Assembly (NCBI RefSeq): GCF_000264905.1
Contig: NW_006763131.1
Coordinates: 1,103,253 to 1,167,252, forward strand
Direction of reading: 5' to 3'
Length of the DNA stretch: 64,000 nt
DNA from: Stereum hirsutum FP-91666 SS1
Lineage: Eukaryota; Basidiomycota; Agaricomycetes; Russulales; Stereaceae
Shown here piece by piece: positions 47,679 through 57,855 of the stretch. The first letter of the stretch is position 1. Each line of letters opens with the position of its first letter. Both the position numbers and the translations under genes were made by a program. A model generated the notes under the pieces. It searched no databases. It was given only the letters and a program-made list of their open reading frames with translations, and was not told where the DNA came from.

Positions 47679-49155
47679 ATGCCAATCAGGTCCTTCCAGC
47701 TTATCCAAGCGTCGCTGAGGTTCCTGGCGGCTCTCCCCATCCCGCGTCTGCACGTCCCAGGATCGTCAATGAAAAGCCCGCTGCTCTTACTCGCTGTGTC
47801 CTTACTCGCACTTCTTGGACTCACGATATCCTATCCATCGTCGATCTCTAATCTGTCCCTGACCAAACTCGTGCTAGGTCCGAGATACCACACTCCGTAT
47901 GGCTCGAACACCCTTGGAATTGCCTCACGCATCTACGTCTTGTCTCTACCTCGTCGGGAAGACCGTCGAGCGTCCATGGAATATCTTCGTCTTGCGCTTG
48001 ACCTTGACTGGAGATATGTAGGTGCCTTTGGTGAGGACAACGCTTCGGTTATCTCCATAATACGGCACCTTCGCGGTTATAGGGAGGCTACACTTTCGCA
48101 TACGGGGCCCACGGCGCTCTCAAATCACAACTCTGGCTCGACCTTCGTAAAGAATACCGATGAACAGATATCTGAGGCCTCATCAGCCTCCGCCCAGAAT
48201 CCTTCCACCGTCCCACTGCCTGACTATCGCTTTTCGTGGCCTGACGATCTCGACTCTCTGGCAGATTCAGAAGTCCCCCTCTCTCGCTCGGGCTCTGATG
48301 ACTGGTCTATCTACTCTGATGCAGAAGTATCTCATCTGCATCCTACTGCACCAGTGTCTGCCCTTTCTCAGCCTCCATTAGCTTGCGCTACAGAGAATCT
48401 TGCCATCCCTCGTAACGAAACTTCGGCCGATGATCTGCCGCCATACTTGCAGCTCACCCCGGCCAAAATCGCCTGCTGGCACTCGCATCTGGAGATCCTG
48501 CGCGCCGTCGCCGCGAGTGGCCATGATAGCGGCCCGGCGGTAGTGCTGGAAGACGATGTCGATATCGAGTGGGACATAGGAAAGAGGCTTAACGAGGTCT
48601 GGAGCGCTTTACCTGACGATTGGGACATCGTCTTTCTCGGTGCGATTGGCTTGGCTTTCACAGCACAGAAAGCATGCTGACAATTGATTCGATATCTTCA
48701 TCGGCCATTCTCTAGGTCATTGCTGGTCAGATGAATCCCAATATCTCCCTCTACGAACAATCAGCACCGTCTCGTATCACCACAACCGAGGTCCCAAGCT
48801 CTTCCCTTACTCCTTTGGAGTACCTTTCCGCACGGAAACGGCATTGCACCCATCCGTCGCACCTAAATGCACCCATGCCTACGTCGTCTCTCACACCGGC
48901 GCACGTCGCATCTTACTGCACCTTCGCCACCTTCCCTTTGCATACTCGCGCGCGATCGACCAAGCACTAGCCTGGCTGATAAGTAGTGGGAGATTGAAGT
49001 CGTTTAGTGTGGTGCCCAGTCTGGTTGTACAAAGGAAAGTTGGGAAGAGCGATGTTTGGACAAAGGATGGCGATGGTTCGGGAAGTCGGTGGAGAGATCA
49101 TTTAGGTGATGGGGTATTGAAAGGGAAGAGCAGTTGGGCTAAGACTGGCCCTTGA
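47679..49155 (+). CDS. Glycosyltransferase family 25-like type II membrane protein
   Basis: Two exons, 47679-48639 and 48716-49155, joined at Leu-Gly, give 466 residues. A signal anchor (KSPLLLLAVSLLALLGLTIS) lies at about residues 32-51, so the catalytic part would face the Golgi or ER lumen. The GT25 pattern is: SRIYVLSLPRREDRRASMEY near the start of the domain, LDWRYVGAFGED, LTPAKIACWHSHLEILRAVA, then AVVLEDDVDIEWD (about residue 293), whose acidic cluster is the likely metal site, and LPDDWDIVFLGHCWSDE across the intron. AYVVSHTGARRILLHL and VVPSLVVQR follow, as in LPS-type and collagen-type galactosyltransferases of this family. A Ser-rich insertion of roughly 120 residues sits between the second and third blocks. 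Donor and acceptor are not known. It converges on APC11. Confidence 0.82.
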
Positions 49156-49427
49156 AGAATGTTCGAGAAGATCAAGTCCAAATTATAAGAGAAGTTTAAA
49201 TCAGTTTGTTTCGTTGGTGTACGATAGCCTTGATGTATGGTACAAGTTCGGCTCGGAAACCATGTATTGTGGATACAGATAATCCATTCGTCTAGGAATT
49301 ACAAGTCATGTGGCGGTCGTGAAAATTCTGATCACCGACAGTGAACGACGGCAAGGCGAAGTGGGTATTGGCAAGGCAAGGGTATAAAGATAGGCGCAGT
49401 GCAGTGGTCCTTGGAGCTTGGGTCCAC

Positions 49428-49903
49428 TCATCGCCCGGTATTGCTAGTTGCCACCTTCCTCTCGGCCGTCACTAAGCATGCCAGTAGTAATATTAGTCAC
49501 AATTGTCCAGGAAGACAAAGTATCAGTGTGGCGCACCCCATGGTCTGCGGTCCATTGGACATTGTTGTTTTGACGACGTCGTCCCAATCCACTTCAGTAA
49601 GCAGTGCATGTGAAACACATGGCTGCATTCTCCCCAGACTACGTGACCATATGAGATCTTTGATTAGTACTCAATGCCTCCAACGCCACCACACGGCAGC
49701 AGATAAAGTGGCGCGTAGTGAGTACAACGAAGACAAAGCCACGTACTTAGGGGACAATCGTCTCCTGGAACCTTACATGACGGGCAACACCCCTCATATG
49801 GCACGCGACAGATACCGCAGACGTCTTCTTCAGAATCATCCGACCTCCCAATATCCCATTGCCATTGAGCAATCGCGTGCCAGTTTTTGACCGTGACCTT
49901 CAT
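49428..49903 (-). CDS. APC11: Anaphase-promoting complex RING subunit APC11
   Basis: Three exons on the minus strand, 49747-49903, 49537-49638 and 49428-49471, total 303 bases and encode 100 residues plus stop. APC11 is the RING-H2 subunit that, with the cullin APC2, transfers ubiquitin from E2 to cyclin B, securin and other APC/C targets. The protein starts MKVTVKNWHAIAQWQWDI, then VCGICRVPYEGCCPSCKVPG, DDCPLIWGECSHVFHMHCLL, and SSKQQCPMDRRPWV, matching the known length and zinc-ligand order of APC11. All Cys and His ligands are present. The second intron (49472-49536) is supported because splicing gives RPWVTAERK, while reading through gives an early stop. It is divergent from the first TPR-SET gene (608 bases) and convergent with the glycosyltransferase gene (272 bases). 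Confidence 0.93.
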
Positions 49904-50511
49904 CGTTGTGTTGTTACTCGAAGTGTTGAGTTGATTAGATGATGAACAAGGGAAAGACTAGCAGCGCAAACCCGTAGATTAGGTTCAAGGACAGTGACAG
50001 CGTGTGCTACAAGAATTGTGGTTGGGGAATAAGGAATAAGGAGTTTCGTTGATTGCAAAGCGGACGCGTCGCGCTCTTTATTTGGCTCTATGTACGCGCC
50101 TGTGCCCTCATGCCGGCGCCGGCAACAAGTTTCGAAATTCTAGCAATTCCGAAGTTGCTCGGAAGCACTGTTCGCCACCTTCATCTGTCTGAAGGACGTG
50201 CTCAACGGTTCACGAAAACGCCTGACGTTCTGAGCGGTTTTGGCGTCGTCTTCATCGGAATATTCGCTCTATTTGACTTGGACTGCTCCATATATACTCA
50301 CTGGACCAGATTCATCTCTTGCTAGACTGGGACTTTTGATTCTACTACTAGTATTACTAATTTTCGCGGAGGCTACGCTCTTCAATAGCCGTTATAAGAC
50401 ATCTACATTGTGCCAAGGCGACCAGCAGCATAGGCCATAGATACAGCCATCCCATCATCAGTTCTCCCAGATCTCTCTTTGCCTCATTGCCACCGCCATA
50501 CCAATTTCAAG
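49904..50511. other. Divergent promoter region between APC11 and TPR-SET gene 1
   Basis: No gene. A CATATATACT element near 50288-50297 lies about 220 bases upstream of the SET gene and may be a TATA box. A GCCGGCGCCGGC-like GC-rich palindrome occurs near 50111-50122. Confidence 0.4.
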
Positions 50512-52044
50512 ATGACCTCAGCTGCCCAGGTTGAGAAGGAGCAGGTAATGTCAGATCGATCGTCGTATCTATTTGTGCGCTAAAACAGTTTATCTACAGG
50601 GAAATATCGCCTTCAAGGCGGGAAAACTCGCCACTGCGCTTGAACACTACACAAAAGCCATGAACCTCGATCCTGCAGACGTTACCTTTCCGTTGAACAG
50701 AGCGATGGCTAATCTCAAGCTCAGAAGGCTCGTCATTACGGCTCGCTCTCTCATGAAAGGATACTTATGAATCATTCATCTATAGATGGTCTGAGGCGGA
50801 GAAAGATGCAAGCGCTGCACTCCACCTGGAACCGGAGAACCTGAAAGCGCATTGGAGACGATGTGCAGCTCGTAAAGAGCTTGGTGATTTCACTGGTGCT
50901 CGTCAAGGTGAGTTCTGCTTTGAGATCTACCAAGAGGATTCTCCACCACCATACTAACGGTTGAAGCCCAGATCTTTGGGCGTACTTTCATGCGGGAGGC
51001 GAACCGCAGCACCTCGTTGATGAAAACATCAAGATCTCCAGAGCGGAAGTCGAAGCTATGCTGGTAGCAACTCGACAGTCAACATCCAAGTTCTTCAAAG
51101 TGAAAGAGTCCCCAGGCAAAGGACTCGGCGCATTTGCTACTCGAGCCTTCCAGCGTGGCGATCTCGTCTTCGCAGAACGGCCCCTCTATATACTCTCCAA
51201 GGATCAAGCCGAACAGGGCATGTTAGAGGTCATGTTCCGCGTCTCACCATCTGCTAGGAAGGAGTTCATGTCCTTACACGACTCAGGGACATTCCCTGTT
51301 CCACCTGAAGGTGATCCTATAATCAATAACCCCCAGGCCGCAGAGATGGTCAAAATCAGGAGTATTCAGGATTCGAACGCTCTCGGGGCCGGCGCGGATA
51401 AGCTTGTCCTAGGGTTGCGCTTCGCTCGATTCAATTTCTCCTGCGCCCCAAACGCAAGATACTCGTGGCACGATGCCACACGGACAATGAGGTTGCACGC
51501 CCTGCGGACCATCGAGAAGGGGGAGGAGATTACCTTTGCCTCCGCAACTCAGGACGATATGTATGGTAAAACGAGGAAGGAGAGACAAGAGCGTCTGAAG
51601 CCCTATAATTTCGCGTGCCTCTGCACCGCTTGCACTCTCCCCCGGCCAGAACAGGTCGGTAGTGACCGTCGACGCAAAGAGTTGCTGCGTCTGCACGACG
51701 GGCTGCACGTGCACCGCGAGCATATCCGCGAACCATGGCAGACAAAATCGAAGCTTTTCGACGTCGTTAAGGCGCTCCGCATAATGGAGGAAGAAGGCCT
51801 CGCAGCGGACATGGACGATTTCACGAGCATGGCGTCGCAGCTTTGTTCCTTCCATTCCGACTGGGAGTCGGTCAAGTATTGGGCTACAAGGACCTATGAG
51901 ACGAGGGCGGCTCAATATGGCGGGGATAGTCAGAGGGCCCTCGGGGCGCTGGAGCCTCAGATGATCGACCTGTTACTTAGTCCACGGACCACCGAGCTAG
52001 CAGGAAAGGGGCAAGTTGAATTGTTTACGGATGTGCGCCCGTAA
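50512..52044 (+). CDS. TPR-SET domain protein 1, SET motifs degenerate
   Basis: Four exons from ATG 50512 (MTSAAQVEKEQ) to 52044, about 430 residues. An N-terminal TPR pair (GNIAFKAGKLATALEHYTKA ... NLKLRR, then RWSEAEKDASAALHLEPENL and RRCAARKELGDFTGARQ) precedes a SET domain starting VKESPGKGLGAFATRAFQRG. In active SET enzymes the core reads NHSCxPN followed by GEE..xxY. Here the first is FNFSCAPNA (His to Phe, 51433-51444) and the second GEEITFASA, lacking the Tyr. The CxCxxC post-SET cysteines are kept (FACLCTACTL). Methyltransferase activity is therefore doubtful. It is convergent with TPR-SET 2, 152 bases away, and belongs to a three-member local family. Confidence 0.82.
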
Positions 52045-52196
52045 TATATACTTTCCAAGGGGCCACAAGTTGTATCTATCTTGGTATTCTAGTATTCCAA
52101 CGAAACACGACGATATTCATACACATATCGGGATACCACTTCTCGACGACTCTGGTGGACATGCGTCCGCTGAAACGTACACAGCCAGTATGTCAT

Positions 52197-53760
52197 TCAA
52201 ACGCGCAGATTACAAGGCGCACTGAATGGCGCCTTGCCAGCCAAGCTGAAATGCATAGGGTCCAACAAGACTGTCATCGTCTCATCAACGCTCAGCTTCG
52301 GACTATCTCCGCCAAATTCTGCCAATCTAGATTCATACGTCCTCCGCGCCCAATACCTGACTGACTCCCAATCCGACTGTATCGCACAAATGCGAGCGGC
52401 GTGGTTCGTGAAGTCAATCATATCAGCTAAATAACCTTCCTCCTCCATCAGGCGAACCGCGCGCACGATGGTCTGTATAAGCTCTTGAAATGGCTGTGGA
52501 GGGAAAACCTCGTATAAACGGCGCCATAGCCTCATGATCTCTGCCCTTCGATTCTCGCTCTTGACTAGCGCGTCTCCAGTGAGCGAACAAGTCGTGCAGG
52601 AGCAGGTAAACCTCCACGATTTCAATAATCGCTCCTGTCTCTCTCGCCGCACAGTCCCGTAGCAACCCCGTCCGTCAATATATTGCGTGCAGATCTCTTC
52701 CCCTACTTCGATGTGGCGTAGTGCACGTATTGTCATCGTTCGGTCCGTCGGTGACCGGAAGGAATGCCTCGCGTTCGGGAGACAAGAGTGATTGAACCTC
52801 GAAGTGTGCAAGCAGATGACACCGTCGTTGTCGCCTGATCGGAAAGCGTTCGTGGCGTGTATTTTGAGAATCTCGTGATCTTCCGGACGCAGATGTAGGC
52901 TCGAAATGTTTTTCCAGAGTGAATCGATGTACGTTTCGGACCACGCATTGTATAAAGACATGAAGTCTTTTCTCGTACTTGGGGGAAGATTAGATACGGC
53001 GGATAATATTTGAGTATAGGAGGTGCGGGTGACGATATAGAGAGGATGTTCGGCGAGTATGAGTTCTCCACGTTGATACGCACGAGTGGCAAACATGCCG
53101 ATGCTCTTGCCCGGTGAATCTCGCATGCCGAGGCCATCCGGTAGCGAGGAGCCCCCGGACGTAGATGCTAGCATGGTGGCCACCTCTATCGCAGCGGTCT
53201 TTGCGTTCTCCTCGACTAAATCCTTGAGTTTTCCACCTGCGTCAACGTGCGATTTCATGTCTGAAGGCCACCAATGTAATGATCAATACATTAGAATTGG
53301 CTTTGAGGAAGCAGAGCAGTGTAAGCGAACCTTGACGTGCCCCTGGATAATCACCCAGCTCCCTTCGTGCGATACTTCTCCTCCAAAACGCCTTCATATC
53401 TCCCGGCTTGAGTTCCAGAGTCTTAGACGCGTCAAATTCTGCCTCGGACCATCTATGAATGCAGATTACATGTTGGGTTAGTAGGTGAACGCACACATGC
53501 TAATTCAACCGCCCGGGACGTGCCTCTGTAACTTGAGGTTAGCCATCGATCTATTGAGCGGGTACACGAAGTCGCTAGGATCCAGCTCCATGGCTCGACT
53601 ATAGCACTGTCGCGCAGTTTCAAAGTCCTGAGCCTTGTACGCATTGTTACCCTATGATACAGCCCCCATGCAAGTAGTAGTTAGTCACTTAGATGTGCTA
53701 CGAAGAAATAGAACGAAGAACACTTACCTTTTCCTTTGCGAGTTGGGCAGTGGAGGCCAT
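52197..53760 (-). CDS. TPR-SET domain protein 2
   Basis: ATG at 53758-53760 (MASTAQLAKEK), stop at 52197, four exons, about 440 residues. Order: TPR pair (YKAQDFETARQCYSRAMELD ... NLKLQR, then WSEAEFDASKTLELKPGDM and RRSIARRELGDYPGARQ), a DMKSHVDAGGKLKDLVEEN linker, then the SET domain from RDSPGKSIGMFATRAYQRGE to SRFNHSCLPNARHSF, the intact cofactor motif, and GEEICTQYI with the Tyr. The post-SET CSCTTC follows. A C-terminal helical part (VRLMEEEGYLADMIDFTNHA, WESVRYWARRTYESRLAEFGG) is shared by all three copies. Intact motifs suggest an active lysine methyltransferase of the SMYD/Set5-like group, though no MYND finger is present. Substrate unknown. Confidence 0.85.
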
Positions 53761-54185
53761 ACTAACTGTTGCCTCGCAGATGGGAAAGGTGAGTAGAATA
53801 AGAGACGCCGATGGCTGTAGCGTTGAAGGATCGTCGCGGTCTCGTGGGAGAAAGGGAAGCTTTGAACGCTCACGCCACAGTGATTCCAAATAGATCCGGG
53901 TCTATATAGAGGAATCTCAATTCTGCTCTCAATGGGATCTTCTGAGTTCTAAAACCTGCGCAAAATTCCCAAAAATCAGCGTGCGGCTCGGGGGAGCTCG
54001 TGACTCGATTTAGGCGTCGTCAGAATTGCATAGATAAGACACAGACAAGTGCATACACACATATCTACAGCTGTGGCGCACTCCGGATAGAGCACCTACG
54101 TTCTTCAAGAGATGCCAACGGAAAGCTTTGCATGGCCAACGGACATTCCCAATATATGATCATGCTGATGCGTACAGCCAGACAT
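53761..54185. other. Intergenic stretch between TPR-SET genes 2 and 3
   Basis: Promoter of TPR-SET 2 and 3' end of TPR-SET 3. No gene or repeat seen apart from the TATA-like palindrome. Confidence 0.4.
53901..53910 (-). promoter_or_regulatory. Possible TATA box of TPR-SET gene 2
   Basis: TCTATATAGA, a perfect palindrome, lies about 141 bases upstream of the ATG at 53760. Spacing is long but allows a leader of about 110 bases. Confidence 0.35.
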
Positions 54186-55740
54186 TCAAATGCGCACATC
54201 GAATATCTTCTTCGCCCCCAATCCCGCCATGTTGCTATCCCTGGGGTGCAGTAACGACGTCAAGATATCAGCGCCTCCCGCCTCCGGGCTGTCCCCACCA
54301 AACTCTGCCACTCTGCACTCATACGTTATCCTCGCAAAATATGCCACAGACACCCAATCCGAATGATACCCACATATCGCCGCAGCATCATTCGTAAAAT
54401 CGTCTCTGTCCGCCGCGTAACGCTCCTCATCCAAGAGACGAACTCCACGAACGATAGCGAGCAGCCTTTGCCTGGTCTGGGAGGGATCGTAATTCGGAAC
54501 AGACTTCCACAGCCGCGTAAGCTCGGTCCTTCGTTCGTCGCTCCTGATCTGTGCGTCTCCCGTGAGAGAGCAGACCGCACATTCGCACGTGAAGCCCCAT
54601 GTCCGCTCGAACCTTGCCCGCCTCGCGCTGCGTGGAGTGCCGTACAACTTGGGGAACGAACCACTAAGATATCCGACGTGTATCTCTTCTTCGGGCTCGA
54701 TAGTGCGCAGTGCGTAGATCCTCATCACCCCCGTCGGCTCGTGGAAGTTATACTTCGCACTCGGGAGACACGAGTGGTTGAATCTCGAGCAACGGAGGAA
54801 GAGACCACCGTTCCCCTCACTGGTCGAGAAGGAGTTTGTTTGGTGTATATTGATGAGGCGCATTTCCTCGGGTTGTAATCCCGCCGTCTTGAGGCCTACG
54901 ACACTGCTTCCAAACAGGTTATCTCCGGACCATGCGTTGTGAAGAGACATGAAGGCCGCTTTCGAATTCGGGGAGAGACGAGATACGGCGGATACGACTT
55001 GTAGGGGAGAGTCCCTATTGCTAGTGTAGAGAGGGCGTTCGGCGAAGATGAGGTCTCCGCGTTGAAAGGTTTGGGTAGCAAATGCACCGTACCCCTTCCC
55101 GGGAGACTCTTTCACCACGAAACCACTGGGTGTGGAGTCCTCGCTAGCCATGGAGTCAAGCATTGCCGCCGCCTCTGCAGAAGCGATCTTGACGTCTTCA
55201 TCGACCAAGTTCTTCAGCTCTCCCCCGACGTCAGCGTATCGTCTTATGTCTGTGGTGGCGAAGAATGTCATTGAGCAAAGTAGATCCCTGGAAGTGGTGC
55301 TACCAAAAACTAACCTTGTCGTGCACCGGAGTAATCCCCTAGTCCTCTTCGTGCGATAGATCTCCTCCAGAACGCTTTCAAATTTCCATGATCAAGCTCG
55401 AGGGCCCTCGAAGCATCATCCTTCGCTTCGGACCACCTGAATAAACCGTGGCCCGATGCGTGACCGCATAAATATAAACCACGTCCACCTCGAGAGCACG
55501 AACATACGTACCTTTGCAACTTCAGATTAGCCATCGACCTGTTGAGCGGGTACGCAAAGTCTGCGGGGTCCAGCTCCATAGCTTGACTATAAAGCTCTCG
55601 CGCGGCGTCAAAATTCTGTGCCCTGTACGCATCGTTGCCCTATTACTCCATTCGCAGTCAGTCAGGAAGTGTGCCCACGAAGAGATGCGGAGGAAATGGG
55701 TGCTCGCCTGTTCCTTTGCGAGTTGTGCAGCTGATGCCAT
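54186..55740 (-). CDS. TPR-SET domain protein 3
   Basis: ATG at 55738-55740 (MASAAQLAKEQ), stop at 54186, about 440 residues in four exons. TPR pair (YRAQNFDAARELYSQAMELD ... NLKLQR; WSEAKDDASRALELDHGNLK and RRSIARRGLGDYSGARQ), linker with a DVGGELKNLVDEDVKIASAE segment, then a SET domain VKESPGKGYGAFATQTFQRG with SRFNHSCLPSAKYNF and EPEEEIHVGYLSG, so the NHSC motif and the following Tyr are kept, although the N of CLPN is Ser. The post-SET reads FTCECAVCSL. The C-terminal helical part matches copies 1 and 2. It is in tandem with TPR-SET 2 and closest to it in the N-terminal 60 residues, which points to local duplication. No signal peptide; nuclear or cytosolic. Confidence 0.85.
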
Positions 55741-56243
55741 GTCCTTTTCTTTGTCTACACGATTGAGTGGATGCGTAGACTGAGACGTACGTGGAGGTAG
55801 AGTGCTGGGCTGAGGGTTCAAGAAGAGTTTGCCTGTAGATAGAGGGTCGCCTTGAGGCTGTTAGCGCTGTGGATGGGCTCACGCCACAGAAATACCAGGG
55901 CGTACGCCAGGATCGCGTAGACAGATGTCTCCATCGGATGGAGTTCTTGTTCTGGTTTGAGCAACTGCGTTCATTTTTTCTACGATCTACAGTTAAGCTC
56001 GGAACGCCCATTGCAGCCAAAGGACGGTGACGCGAAGCCTGGTGCTCAGTTGATGATGCAGATCAAACCCATTTAAACGAAACATTGAGATACATATCTG
56101 TGTTGTACAAGGGGCGATTGGTAAGTGAGCGAGAGAAAACATCGAGATTGCGACATGGTGTGTAAGGGGCGGTCAAGAACTTCCTGCCTGGAGTATATCT
56201 CCCTGTGGCTTTGCTGAGGCCTAACCGAGACGGTGTAAGTAAC
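55741..56243. other. Intergenic stretch between TPR-SET 3 and CSN7
   Basis: Promoter side of TPR-SET 3 and 3' flank of the COP9 subunit gene. The open frame continuing upstream of 55740 in the TPR-SET 3 reading frame lacks protein-like features and is taken as leader. Confidence 0.4.
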
Positions 56244-57384
56244 TCAGAGTCTGTTCCGCTTGTTCCGCGGCTTGCTCATCGTTTCCTGCGGAGCCCTAAA
56301 AGTTCAAACATCAATGTCAGCACTCTGAAAAGCAGGCACATGCAAGAAGAATAAAAAAAGATGAAACACTCACTTCCGATTCTTCCCCTTAGACATGCTC
56401 TCCATCATGACCTCGTCAATCTCCATCTCGACGTCCTCCCCCAACCTCTCGCTCCCACCACCGCCACTGCGTGCAGATCCTGCGTTCCTCAGCGGTCGCC
56501 TCGCAGTCCCTCCAGGCCTGCTCTCATTCTTATCCTGGACCTCTTTCATATGTTGATTGAGGAGACGTTCGTGTTCTTCGGATTCTTTGGCACGTTGGGC
56601 GGATTGGGAGGAGAGACGGGCGAGTGAGGCATCGAGTACGGAGAGGACTGAGGACGTGGTGTCGGACCTATATCAAGTATACAAGCAGGCACATGAGATA
56701 AATTCAATCACTGTACGGTTGACAGTGACAGAACGCTTGGCGTACCAATCCTGCAATGCGCCCAACAAGTTCCCTAGACTCCCGGGCTCGAGGTCTCGTC
56801 CCATTGTATACTCCACCTCGAACTGCTGTTCCTTCTGATCCAGTTTTCCACGGAGGATGTCAAGGTAGATAGCATCGATGATCAAGTCCTCCAACTCTCG
56901 GATGTTGGAGATCTCGAGGGCGGAGAGGAGGTCGGAGTAGGGGAGGATGCGTCGTTGCATGGAGAAAGTGACGAGGGAGAGGTGACGGAGTTTGGTAATT
57001 TGGGTTTGGGAGAGTGGTGGGAGGGAGTCTTTGTGTTCTGTTGGACGATAGCATTGATTATCAAGAAGAGATGTGTAGGCAAGAGGTGTACGTACGGAGG
57101 TAATCTTGATAGGTTTTATAGGCGAAGAGCTGTAGAAGCGTGTAGGACGAGGAATGCGTTGGATTGTTCGCGAGCTACACGCCTAGTCAGTCTAGCGACA
57201 TATCAAACGCGTCGATGATGCGTACCTCCTGGATGCTTGGTACATCGAGCAGCTCAGCAAAGACAAAGAGGCCAGGGGCAGAAGTGGCGTCCTGGACGAG
57301 TTTTGCAGCAGCAGCGCCCTTGGCCGACTTTGACATGAGCACAAACGGCTCGACTTTTGCTGCCTGGTGCGATCCGAGTTCCAT
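56244..57384 (-). CDS. CSN7: COP9 signalosome subunit 7 (PCI domain)
   Basis: Multi-exon gene from ATG at 57382-57384, about 300 residues. N-terminal helices (VEPFVLMSKSAKGAAAAKLV, SAPGLFVFAELLDVPSIQE) precede the PCI winged helix: LPPLSQTQITKLRHLSLVTF, then MQRRILPYSDLLSALEISNI, RELEDLIIDAIYLDILRGKL and DQKEQQFEVEYTMGRDLEPG. This is the pattern of CSN7, a scaffold subunit of the COP9 signalosome that removes NEDD8 from cullins. A coiled, charged tail follows (SQSAQRAKESEEHERLLNQH ...). The end is ambiguous. Reading through, the gene stops with TGA at 56370-56372 after GKNRK. If the GTGAGT there is a donor, a last exon adds APQETMSKPRNKRNRL and ends at 56244-56246; I prefer the spliced form for its basic tail. 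Divergent from Rgp1. Confidence 0.82.
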
Positions 57385-57855
57385 AGCGAGACTAAGAGAT
57401 TACGAGCTGAGATGGTGGTACGAAGGAAAGTGGCAAGCGGGGACCGTTCGCGTGTGGCGTTGTTTGGATCGAAGGCTGCAGCCAAACAAAGCGTGCCTGC
57501 TGTCCCAAAGGGGATAGTACGTTATTACCACGCTGCTTTCGCTCGAACGAACTGTGGCGAATTGTCTTGTCTGTGATACGCCTGCTGTGTGCGACGACTC
57601 CCAGGATAGGATACGTGTCTTTGTTCTATTAACTCTCCGCCGCTCTTCCGACGTTCAGCCTGTGAACTTGTCACCGAACTCCCACCGTTCCCAGACGTTT
57701 CTCCATACGTGCGACTGTCTATACACCCCGGACCCGCTCCGACCACAGCCAGCCCTCTCCATAACGCGCTCTAATTGCCCCCACTGGGCCCATCTTGTAT
57801 CTCGCACCTCATATCTCCTTCTTGTTCAACGACGCCAAATAACCTACTTCGAACC
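57385..57855. other. Divergent promoter region between CSN7 and Rgp1
   Basis: A 471-base gap with no gene of its own. The frame of Rgp1 is open upstream of its ATG but lacks an earlier ATG with protein-like sequence. A CT-rich tract precedes the Rgp1 start. Confidence 0.4.
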
